Assembly: GCA_031281585.1 (NCBI GenBank)
Contig: JAITFE010000091.1
Coordinates: forward strand, 1-56,451
Origin: Bifidobacteriaceae bacterium
GTDB lineage: Bacteria; Actinomycetota; Actinomycetes; Actinomycetales; WQXJ01
Length of the DNA: 56,451 nucleotides
Reading direction: 5' to 3'
In this document: in pieces, positions 7,004 through 19,000 of the stretch
How the letters are laid out: each line of letters begins with the position of its first letter
Numbering within the stretch: position 1 is the first letter of the stretch
Program-made: the position numbers and the translations under genes
Notes under the pieces: generated by a model
Seen by the model: the letters and a program-made list of their open reading frames with translations, nothing else
The model's database searches: none
What the model was told of the DNA's origin: nothing

Positions 7004-10000
7004 CTACCGGATTTCTTCAGGCTCCCGCCCACGCCGTCTTGCCGCGACGAGCAGGAAGAAGCCAGCCAGCAGCAGACCAAGTCCCGCGCCGGTCAAACCG
7101 ACCAGCCCGTCTGCGCCGGTGAACGGTAGCTGGGGTGGGGTCGGCGGAGGCGGGGGCGCTTTACACGCGGAGGCGTCATAGCCCCCCGCCCAGTCTCCGG
7201 AAAGCGGACCCGTCAGGGTCACAACTTGCTCGCCCTCCCCGGTCGCGGTCGACGTCAGCCACTCGACGGTCAGAGCGCCGTCGGCGTTGGCGGTCACCGT
7301 GGTCACCGCCTCGCCGTTGACGGCAATGGCGACCTCTTCGTTTGGCTGGAAGTTGGTCGCCGCGAGGACCTGCCTGTCGCCCGCGCAGAGGGTGGCCTTC
7401 GCCATCCGCAGCTCGGGAACCCCGGCCCGCCACGGCCGCGACACCTGGTTGTGGGCGGCGTCTTCCTCCACGATGATCAACATGTCGCCCTCTGCTGCCG
7501 GCGGCTCCAACTCGCAGGACCAAGTCCGCCCTGGCTCCTCGCCGACGGTGGTGACGCAAAGCACAATCCCATCAGGGTTTTTCACGATGATCGTGTCGCC
7601 TTCGCTGTCGCCCCTGCCGGTCAGCTCTGTGCCGTCGGTGGGTTTCGGCACCGGGATTCCCGGAGGCGTGGTGTCCACCACCACCTCCGCCGGATCGGAG
7701 TCGTTGCCGGCCGGATCCTCGATCACGACATGCAGCTCTGTTCCGTCCGGCTGCCTTGGGCTGAGCGGACAATCGAAAGTCCCGTCGGCGGCGACCGGAC
7801 ACGTGGCGACCACGTTCCCGTCCTCGTCGGTGATGACCACAACCAGCTCCCCTTCGGCGGCGTCGCCCAGATCCTCCTCCGCGACCTTCCCGTCGACGTG
7901 CCCGCCATCCGACGGGTACACCTCCGGCTGGCCGGGACTTGTCGCATCCGTGAATCGGATGTGCGCGGGCGCGGCCACGCCTGGAGCCGATCGCACGCTG
8001 TCCGCCAACTCCACAGGCGCCCCGAACACCTTGGCCGTGACGTCGAAGTACCCTTCGACGCCCAAGAAGGTGACGGCCGCCTGGCCGGCGCCGGCGGGTT
8101 GGATGGCCGCCCCAAAGTCTGGCAGGCCGGTTTGGGCGGCCACCACGCCGGGACCCTCGGTGCGGGCGCCGCCGGACCCCACCCAGGTGCCCGCCGGGAA
8201 GGCGAACTCGATCTCGCACGGGATCTGCTCCCACGCGGGGCTCCAGCAGGACGCCAGGTTGCCGAACTGATCCCGCACGGTGGCGGTCACGGTTTGGCCG
8301 GCTGGGTCATCCGCGCGCGCAGGCCTGCTGGGGCTGGTCAGCTCGGTCATCGTGGCCGCGGGCGCCCCGCCCACGAAGACCGCCTGGCGGGTGTAGACCA
8401 AGCCGCCGGCTTCCGTCGGAATGCTGGAGGCGCCCAGTTTGGCGCCGACGCTCACCGTGCCGGCCGTTGTCGACACCAACTGGAACGCGACCCGGCCGTT
8501 CAGATCGGTCTCATACGACCCTGGGGTCGCGCAGGCGCCCACCGGCGGCCCTGGCGTCTTGACGTTCACCGAGTTTGGCAACTGCGGGACCACGCATTCG
8601 CCGGAAACCGGCCGTGACGCCGCTCCGGCCAGGCCGTTCATGACCGTGACCGTGAGCGTGTAAGAGTCCTCGCCATTGGCGCGCACAATGGGCGTCGACG
8701 AATCGGTCCTTTCGAGCGTGAACGAAGAGGCGGCGGCCACGCCGGCGCCCGCGTCGAACCTGACCGGCCGCTGGCCCAGCGCGATCGGTGAACCGGCGTC
8801 CGCCACCACCGCCGAAACCGGGAACACGCCCTCGTAAAGCGACGTGATCGCCACGTACGCCAAGCCTGGAGTGTAAACGCCGTCGCGCTTGCATTCCTCG
8901 GGGACCGTCCCCAGGTTGGCCGCGCAAGTGGTCACAGTCACGCGCTTCGCGCCGCCGGGGCCGCCCGTTTCCACGAACTCCGGCGTGCCGAGCGCCCCGG
9001 CCTGGCTGGCCGGAAGCTCAAACGCCACGTCGCGGCCCGGGATGCCGTTGCCGTATTGGTCGGCCACGAACACCCGCGCCCAGGACCGCTCCAGCCCGTC
9101 GTTCGCCACCGCGTCCTCAAACGTCTCGAACACGGTGTTCTCCAAGGAGACCGTTGGATGGGCCCGGAACTCCGCGCCCTTCAGCGCTTGCGGATGCGCC
9201 GGCGCCGGCTCGGCTTGGCCGACCGGCCTGAAGAGCCCGTCCACCTCGACAAACGCCTGCACCCAGATCCATTGGGCGACGTGCGCCCCGGCCAAAGTGA
9301 CGTCGGCCGGGAAGGCGACCCGCGCTACCCCGTCCGCGTTGGAGACGGCCTGGGAGGCGGTCGCGTGCGTTGTCCACGCCAGGGAGTTGGGCGCGTAGTC
9401 GGCCGCGTGCGGCCCCGCGTTGCTGCCGGGGGTGTACTGGAACTTGACCTGGGCGCCCGGAACCACGTGACCTTGCGTGTCTTTGACCAGGACCTGCGCG
9501 GTGTGGGTCGGCCCGCCCACCAACACCTGGTCCCCGGCCGTTGGGATCGACAGCTCCGAGGCCTGGGCGGAGATCGCCGTGTTCGTGAACCTGACAGTCA
9601 CCTGGCCGGAGGTGTTGACGGTCGCGTCCTCGGACGCGTTCTTGACCAACCAGATCGCCTGCTCGGGGCTCCCCTTCAGCCCCGCGGTGACGGTGAAGCT
9701 CCCCACGGCGTTTGCGGCGACCCGGATCGACGCCACTCCGCCGGCCACGTCGACCTCCACATCACACGGACCAGCCACCGAATTGGCCCCCCCGTTGGCC
9801 GTCACGCCGGCCGGAATGTGGAACACCACCGTTCCCGAGTCGGCCGGGTTGCCGTTGGCGTCATGGAGTTTCGCCGCCACGGTCAAAGTGGCGACTCCGT
9901 CCGCCGGCGCCGGCGTGCCCGGCTCGACCAGCCAGGAGCCATCCGGATCGATCGCGCCCGCCCGGAAGCGGAGTTCGAACGGCCCGCCGATGTCGTGCCA

Positions 10001-13000
10001 CGCGCCTTGGGTGTACACCTGCAGTTTGCCGGTGTAGATCCCGGCTTTGGCGCTGTACAACTGCCAGGCGAACTTGCCGTAGGTCGCCGCGTCGGCCGGA
10101 GTCCCGGTCGCCACCAGCGGACCGGACAGGTCCTTGTCCGAGAGGACGTCGGACGGGAGCCCGATCACCCGCACCGCCGCTCCGGGCACCAGCAAGTCGG
10201 CACCGTCCCTGACAACGGCGGTGAGGACGTAGGCGTCCGCCGCCAGACCGCTGGCGGTCTGGGACACGTTCGCGTTGCCCGGCCCGGCGGTGTCCGGCGC
10301 CAGAGTGTAGGAGGAATGGAGCGCGTCCGGGGCGCCGGTCCCGAACTGGACGTCCTTCGGCGACCCGTTCACGGCCACGCCCGCGACCGCCCCGGACACT
10401 TGGAAGGTGCCCGGCTCGTTCGAGGTGATGGCGGCGGCGGCGCGGCCGTCCTTGTCGGTCCGCAGGGACTTGGCCGCCTCGCCCGAGTCCAGCACGGGAC
10501 CGGCGATTTGCGGGTTCCCGATGCCGACCGTGAAGTCGACCCAAACGTCGGGGACCGGATTGCCGTGGACATCGCGGATGACCGCCCAGGCGCTGTGCGC
10601 CTGGATCCCGTCCGCCAGCGGCGTCCCGCCGCTGACGCCGAAGCTCGACGCCCCCGACACGTCCGGGTCGGAGTGGACGAAGAGCAGCCTGACCGAGGAG
10701 TCCGCGCCGGCGCCAACGGCGGCGCCGCCGTACTTCGCGGTGCCGAGCCACTCCCCCGCCGCGTTCGTGGCGAAAGCGAAGCTTGCCACCCCGTTTCCGG
10801 CGGTCTGCGCGTTCCGCTCCACGGTGGGCTGGCCGGCCAATTCAAACCGGAAGGCCACGTCGTTCCCCGACCGGAGGACCGTGTTGCCGAATTCGTCGCG
10901 CAACTCGACCTTGACCAGGTACGACTCGGCCCCGCCAACCCTCTTGGGGCCGACGTCGTCGGTCCAGATCCGCGAATGCGCGGCGGAGACTGGGCCGGCC
11001 ACGAAGTTGACGGCGGCGGGCGAGTTCCCGGTGATGGGCTCGTAGTTCCCGCCGACGCCCTTCTTCGCCTGCGCGGTCACCTCGTAGGAGGCGGCAACGG
11101 TCGAAACCAAACGCAACCGCGCCTCGCCCCGTTCGTCCACTTCCAGTTCGTCCGATGTCCCGGCCGCCAGGGAAGTGCCCTCCGGAACCGCGAACTTGAC
11201 CCAAGCGCCCAGCACGGGGTTGCCCTGGGCGTCTTGAACGGTCGCCACCACGACCTGTTCGTCGCTCCCATTGGCGATCGCCGAGGACCTGGGCGGAGTC
11301 AGGAAGGTCCGGTTCGGGTCGAAGGAGATGTCCCCGGCCACGAACTGGATCTCCTGGTCGATTCTGCGGATCTTGTCCGCGCCGATCAGGGCGTTGACCG
11401 TGTAGACGCCCGCCGTCAACGAGGTGAAGTGGACGGTCAACTCGCCGTTCGAGTCGCTCACCCAGTCCGCCGGCGGCTCCGTGATCCGGACGGCCGGGGG
11501 CACCTCAAATCCAACCCGCGTGCCGGGCTTGGCCAGGTCGCTTGGGCCCTTCGTCACAACGGTCGCCGTGAAGAACTCGACCCCGTCCGCCACCCGCGTG
11601 CCGTCCGGGGTGATGGTCCACCGCGAGTTCTCGGCCAGGGCCGGCTCCGCTGCGAAGACCACGTCGCCTTCGCCCACCAAAGTGGCGTCCAGCAGCCCGC
11701 GCACGCGCGTCGTGACTTCGGCCGTGGCGGTCAGATAGGCCCGCGCCTGCCCCGTGGCCGAGGACTTGAGCACGCAAGACTTCGGCTGGCATTCGGGGCC
11801 CGCCGCCACGAACTGCGCCGGATCGCCGGCGGGCAAGGTGAAGGTGACCGGCTCGTCCTCGATCAGATTGCCGTAGGCGTCCTTCACCACAACCTGCCCG
11901 TAGTGCGTCGCCTTGCCGTCCGGCAAGACCTCGCCCTGGGACGTGGTGAACGCCGACGCGCCCGCGTCGGCCGGACCGTGTTTGAACTCGGCCAGCCGCA
12001 CGGCGTCCGGCTCGGGGACCTGCCCAGAGGGGGCGTTCGCCCGAACCTCGTAGACTCCCGCCTGCCGGACGGTGAAGCCGGTCCAGACGGCGGTCCCGCC
12101 CACCGTGTCAATGGTCGGGCCGGGCGTCCACACGCCGCTGCCCTGAAGGCGGTAGGAGAACGCGATCGGAACTTGCGGCGTGTAAAGATTGCCGGACACG
12201 TCGTAGAGCGTCACCGTCGGATGGTGGTATTCCCGCAAAACTTCCTTCTTGACGGTGTTGCCCTGCGCGTCGGTCGCGGTCGGAATGGTGAACAGCGAGC
12301 CAGCCAGCGACAGGTCCGCGTTGACGAACCGCGCCACAGCCGGCCGGCCGCCCTCCGGAATACTGAGCCCGTTCTGCGTCGCCGTCACCGGGTATTCGCC
12401 CACCTTGGTGGACACCAGAGTCAACGTGGCGACGCCCGCCGCGTCGCCGGCCGAGGCGGTGGTCAGTGTCACGGTGGGGCCGGACAGCAACAAGCCGCCC
12501 ACCACCGCCTGCACGTCCGCCGGGATGGCGAACACGACCGGCTTGCCCAGCAAGGGGTTGCCGTTCGCGTCCCGCACGGTCGCAGTGATCACCTGGGTCT
12601 GCACGCCGTCCGCCTGCGCGGGCGCCAACGGCCCGGTCAGGAAGGACGTGCCCGCGAAGGCGGGACCGGCCTGGAAGGCCACCTGGACCCGGATGATCTG
12701 GCCGTCCGGCTCGGTCGCCAAAGACTCGTCGCCGACTTTGACCGCCACCCAATAGTCGCCCGCGGCCAGCGTCGAGACGTCGACCGAGGCGGTCCCCACG
12801 GGTGCCCCGTCGGCACCCGCGGTGAACGGGTAGATAGCGGGCGTCCCGCCCGCGACGGGAGTCAGATGCACCTCGCCGCCCAAGTTCACCGGCGTGTTGG
12901 ACGGGTTCCGGACTTGGACCGACACCCGGTAGGCATCCGCCCCGTCAGCCAAAGCCGGATCGCCGGCGTTGCCCGGCTTGGGCGCGACCGAGAACCACGA

Positions 13001-16000
13001 ATGCTTCGCGCTGACCGCGTCCCTGGTGAAGTGCGCCAGTTTGGGCGCGGTCTCGTCAGGCCCGATCAACGCGACGACCGGATAGTCGCCCGGCCAGCGG
13101 GAAACCACGCCGAGGGTGGCGATGCCCGCCTCGCCCGCGACGGTGGCGGAGAGCACGCCCAATTGAGTCTTCAAGTCATCGATGGGGGCGAGGTAGGCCT
13201 GGAGAGTCGCGTCCGCCAGGTCCGTTCCGACCCGGAACCCGATCTCATACCCGTCCACGCCGTTGCCGTTGGCGTCTTGGACCTTGACCCGGGCCTCAAC
13301 CTGCGCAACGCCATCGGCCTGCGCCGGGGTCTGGTTGACCCAGAAGGAGGCCAGCGTCTTTGCGACGTCCACCTCGCCGGGGACGAACCGCGCATGCTTC
13401 GGCGAGCCGCCCACCTCCTCGGAACCGCGGACAAACGCCCGCACCCGGTACTCCACGGCGCGGGTGGACGTGAACTCCAGTTCCGCCACGCCGTTGTCAT
13501 CCGTGAGTCGCGTCACCGTGTTGAAACTGGTCCCGTAACCGTATTCGAAGACGATCTCTTCCCTGCTCGCGGCGTTGCCGAACTCGTCGAACGCCTCGAC
13601 GCGGGCCTTGTGGGCGTCCGAGCCATTGGCCACCTTGGTGCCGGGCGTGCCCTCGGCGGTCGGGATGGTCAACGTCGACCTGGCGGCGCTAACCGGCCCG
13701 TTGACGAAGCCCAACTCGACCTTGCCGTCTTGGTCCCCGTCCAGGGCGAGTTCGGTGACGTTCTTGACCGCCAGGATGGCCCCTCCGGGAGCCGAGGCCT
13801 GGACGGTGTATTCGCCGATCTCGGTGGTTGTGTAGAAGACCTTGGCGTAGCCGTCCACGATGGGCGCCGCGATGGTGACGTTCGCGCCGCCAGTTATGGG
13901 CGCCCCGCCGGACACCGCCTTCAGGCCAGGCGGAACGGTGAAGGTGACGCTCCCCTGCGTAACGTCGTTCCTGTTGGCGTCCCTGGCGTGGACTTTGACC
14001 TCGAAAGCGTCCTCGCCATCGGCTTTGCGGGAGCCGGCGGGTTGCACCAGCCAGGATTCGCCCACGTCGATTCCGTCTGCGGCGAACCGCAACGTGAACG
14101 GCGCCGGCGCTATGTCGGCCCAGTCGTTTGTCGCGAGGTCGACTTGCAGGGTCCCCGTGAACTCGTCCGCCACCGGTGAATACAGGTGCCAGGTGTACGT
14201 GCCGTAGTGGTCGGACTGCGGGACGCCGGTGTAGCCGTCAAAACTCCCCTCCACGGCGAACACCTTGGTCGGGTCCAAGCCAGTCAGCCGCACCCGCGCG
14301 CCCGGCACCAAGATCCTGGCCGCGGACCGGATGGTGGCCGTCAACGTGTACGTCTGGCTCCCGTCAGCGGTGGCCGTCACGGAAACGTTGGACGATGCCG
14401 TGTCGGGGCTCAGCGTGTACGTGGACTCGGCCGCGCTCGGCGGCCCTGACTCGAACGAGACCGGCAGCGGCGCCCGGCGCACGGTCAGGCCGTCGATGGT
14501 GGCCGTCACCCGGAAGGAATCCGGCTCTTTGGACGTGATCGCCACCTGCGCCTTGCCCGGCTCGGTGCACCATTCGGGCTTGTCCTGGGGCGCGGCCTCG
14601 AAGTCGCAGACCTCGGCCACGCCATCGGCCGGGATCAGGGTGGGCCCGGGGACGTTCGGGCTGCCCTCGTCAAGCAGCGCAAACCGCACCTCGGCGCCCG
14701 GCAGGACCGGGTTGCCGAAGACGTCCCGTGCGATCACCCAGGCCGCGTGGCGGGCTTCGCCGTCCGCGAGGACGTTGTTGCCGCTGACGTAGAAGTCGCT
14801 GGCGCCCGCCGCCGCCTGCCCGGCCACGAACGGCAGGGCAAGCGGCGAGCCGATCTCGACCGGCCCCTCGGCGATGGTCGCGGTGGCCTTCCAGAGCCCG
14901 GCCTTGGTGGTGGCGAACGGGACGGTCGCCACGCCATGGGCGTTCGTCGCGGTGTTTTCGACCAGCGACGCCACGCCCGGCTGGGGAGCCGAGCCGTCCT
15001 CCGTGTACAGGGTGAAGGTCACGGCCACCGCCTTGCCGGCGCCCTCGACCTCGTTGCCGTATTGGTCGAACAACTCCACCTTGACGGTGTAGCTTTCGGC
15101 GCCGTCCGCCTTCTTGGGGCCGGCGTCTGCCGTGGAGATGCGCGAGTGCCCAGGGGAGGCGGGCAGGTTGGTGAAGGTCACATGAGCCGGCGAGCCGCCG
15201 ACGATCGCCTGGTAGGCGCCACCCGAGTCCTTCTTGGCCTGCGCCGTCACCTCGTAGGTGCCGGCCTTGTTGGAGACCAGCCGCAGCCGCGCCTCGCCGT
15301 TGCGGTCCACTTGCAGTTCGTCAAACGCGCCGGGCGCCAGGGAGGTGAACTCCGGCACCTCGAACTTGATCCAGGCTCCCCGCACGGGGTTGCCCTTGGC
15401 GTCCTGGACCGTGGCCACCACGACCTGCTCCTGGCCGCCGACCAACGCCGAGAATCCGGGCTCGGTCAGGAAGGTCTTGTCCGCGTCGAAGGAGATCTCG
15501 CCCGCGACGAATTCGATCTCCTTTTCTCCTGGCCGGATCCGGTCGTTGCCGATCAGGGCGCTGACCTTGTAGACGTCCGCGACTTCGGACACGAACCGAA
15601 CGGTGACTTGGCCGTTCGCGTCGCTCACCCAGGAGCTTTCCGGTTCCAGCACCCGCACGGCGCCGGGCACGTCGAACAAGACGCGCGCGCCCTGTTTGGC
15701 CAGGCCGTTGGCGTCGTTGACTTGGACCTCGGCCGTGAAGTATTCGACGCCGTCCGCCACCCGCGTGCCGCTCGGCGTGATTCTCCAGGTCGACGATGCC
15801 GCGTCGGCCTGATCCGCCTCAAACACGAGATCGGCCTCGCCCACCAGGTCGGCGCCCAACAAGCCCCGCACCCGGGCCGTTGTGGCGCGAGCCGAGGTGA
15901 TCAGGACCCGCGCCCTCCCGATGTCGGAGGAGAGGAGCTCGCAACTCCAGGTGTCGCAGCCGGGGGTGGCGAAGTGGGCGTCCCCGCCGGCCGGCAGGGT

Positions 16001-19000
16001 GAAGGTGACCAGGTCGCCCTCCCGCACGTTGCCGTGCGAATCCTTGACGACAACCTGCGCGTAGTGGGCCGAGGTGTCGTTGGGCAGGATCTTCGAGCCC
16101 GCCGAACTGGTGAATTCGGACGTCGCCGGATCGGCCGGGCCGGGTTTGAATTCGGCCAGGCGGACGGTGTTACCGTCCGGAATCTGGCCGGACGCGATGG
16201 TGGCCCGCACCTCGTAGACCCCCGCTTGGGTGACGGTGAAGTCGCCCCATGCGGCCGTGCCGTTCTCAGTCGTGAGCACGGGGCCCGGCGACCACGCCGC
16301 CGTGTTTTCCAGGCGGTAGGAGAAGGTCACGGCGGTCGGCGGCGTGTAGACGTTGCCGGAGGAATCCTTGAGGGTCACAGTCGGATTGTGGTGTTCGGCC
16401 ACGACCGCCTTCTTCACCCAATTGCCCTGGCCGTCCGTGGTCGAAGGGATGGTGAAAACGGATTGGGCTGCGGAAAGGTCGGCGTTCGTGAACCGGGCCC
16501 GTGCGGGCGAGCCGTCCGTGATGCCCACACCGCCCACGCTGGCGGTGATCAAATACACGGTCACCGGGTGCTGGGACGGGTCGTAGACGGTGGACCGGAG
16601 CACCAGCAGCGCCGTGCCGGCGGTGCCGCCGGCCGCCGGGTCGCCGGTGGGGATGGACACGGTCCCCGGCCCGGCCGTCCAGGCGCCGTCCGCTTTGAGC
16701 GCGCTGACGCCGCCCGGAATCACGAAGTCAACCGTGCCGCCGGTGACGTTGCCGTTGGCGTCCTTCAGTTCGGCGGTGACGACCTGGGTGTCCATGCCGT
16801 TGGCCCTGGCCGGCGAGGCCGGGCTGATCAGCTTGGACTTGCCGGCGTCCGCCTCCAGCGGCAGGAACTCCACCAAGGCTTCCTTGACCGCCGGATTTAG
16901 TTCGGTGCCGATCGGGTCGTCGCCGATCTTCACCTCGACTTTCCAGAGGCCGGCTTTCAAGGTGGTGAACGGAACCACGACCACGCCCGTGCCCTGGGCG
17001 CCGCCCGTCGCCTGAACGTCGAAAGCTTCCGCGCCGGGAACGCCCTGCGGCGTGAAATAGACTCTGGAGCCCGCGTTGACGAGGTGGATCTCCGAGTCCC
17101 TCAGCGTCACCGTGACCTGGTAGGACTCAACCCCGTTGGCGAGGGCTTTGGGATGGACCGTGTTGGTCGGGGCCGCCTCGACCTTGAAACTAGAGGTGTT
17201 CGGATCCGCGACCGCGTCGGAGAAGTGAACCTGCTTGTACTCGCTCCGCGTCCCTGCGAGTTCGCCGTAGGCGTCAAAGTCGCCGGCCCAGTTGGAGTAA
17301 ATCCGCGCCTCCGTCCAGCCGTCCGCGCCGGAGGTCCTGGTGGTTGTCTTGGAGCCGCCGGGCGCCGCGTTGTACAGGGGCCCGTTGCCGGTGTACTCGA
17401 GGCCGAAGTCGAGGGTCTCGCCTTCAAGCGGGTTGCCGTAGGCGTCCACCGCTCTCATCTTGGCCCAGGCGAACGCCACTCCGTTGGGCTTTTGCAGCGT
17501 GGAGTCCACGTCGAAGGTCGCCAGCGTCTTGCCCGCGTCGATGGTTCCCGCGCGGAAGGTGGCGTGTTTGGGCGAGCCGTTCGCGTCCGCCGAGGTGCCC
17601 TCAACGCGCGCGGTGATGGTCCAGGTGGTTGCCACATCCGAGCCGAATTCCCACTTGGCCACGCCGTTCGCGTCGGTCGGCGTGGGCCTCGCGGCGGTCG
17701 AGGCGGTGATCAGCCGCCCGGCGTTGTCGGTGTAGCTCCAGCTAAAGGCCACCTGGGCGGCGCCGTTCGCCACCAGGTTGTCGAAGGCGTCCTTGACGAC
17801 GACTTCCGCGCGGTGTTTGTCGGCGCCGCCAACCAACTTGGTTGGCGGATTGTCCGCCGTGGTGGGGATTGTCAGCATCGAATTGCCCGGCGCGGGATCG
17901 CCGTGGCGGAACTCCAACAGCACAATGCCGTCCGGCCGAAGGGTCCGGTCTTCGGCCGCGTTCTTGACCGTCTCCACCGGCTCGCCGCCAATGGTGGCGG
18001 TGATCTCATGGATGGCGGCCACGGTCGCCCGGACGTTGATTAGCGCCACGCCGTCCACGATGTCCACAGTCACCGGCCCCGGTCCGGCCACGCCCTCCAC
18101 CGCCGTTCCGGCGGGAATGGCGAACACGACCGTGCCGCTGTCCGCGGGGTTGCCGTTCTTGTCATAGGCCCGGACTTTGACGGGCAGCGTTTGCGAGTCG
18201 TTCGCCACGCCCGTCCCGTCCGGCTGGACCAGCCACGAATGCTCGGCGCCCGGCGCCAGGGCCTTGAAGCGCAGTTCGACCCGTGCGCCCACCTGGCGCC
18301 AGACGTTGCCCTCGGTGAGCACCTCGACCTTGCCGTAATAGACGCCGGCTTTCAGGCTGGTGGCGGTCCAGGCGTAGGTGCCGTAATGGTCCGACATCGC
18401 CACGCCGGTGGCCCTGGTGCTGCCATTGGCGTCCAGGCCCGCCAGGTCCTTGACGGCGACGTCAGGCGAGTCCACCGTGAGGCGCACGGCGGCCGCGTCA
18501 ACCTTGATGCCGTTGACGGAAATCACGGTGACGTCGACGCTGTAGGCGTCGGTCCCAGACGCCGGGACCTTCGCGGCCGGGTCCTTGTCGGTGTCCGGGG
18601 TGACGGTGCGGAAAGACTTGTCCGGATCCGGTTCGCCGGCGCTGAACATGACGTCCAACGGCGAGTGTTTGACCGGGTTGGCGCCCAAAGCCGCGGCCAC
18701 CGCGAATGTGCCCGGCTCGTTGGACACTATGTAAACCCGCGCCAGGCCCTTCTCCACGCACCAGTCGGGGGCGCCTTGAAGGCCCGGGTCGCATGATGCG
18801 GCCGTCGCCTGGGGCTGGCCCGTGCCGGTGAATTCCGGGCCGGCCACCCCTTGGGCGCCTTCGCTGACCGTGAAAGCGACCACCTGGCCCGCCACGGCGT
18901 TGCCATGGGCATCCACGACCTTGACGGTCGCACTGTGGGTCGCCTGCCCGTCCGCCAGCGGCTTGCCGGAACTCACCGACAACTCGGAGTTGGCCGCCAC

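Noticed and set aside
9056-14179. A 1707-codon open frame on the plus strand opposite the giant gene
   Set aside because: It mirrors the codon structure of the high-GC repeat gene, is Arg/Gly/His-rich with no domains, and shares the same periodicity. It is a shadow frame.
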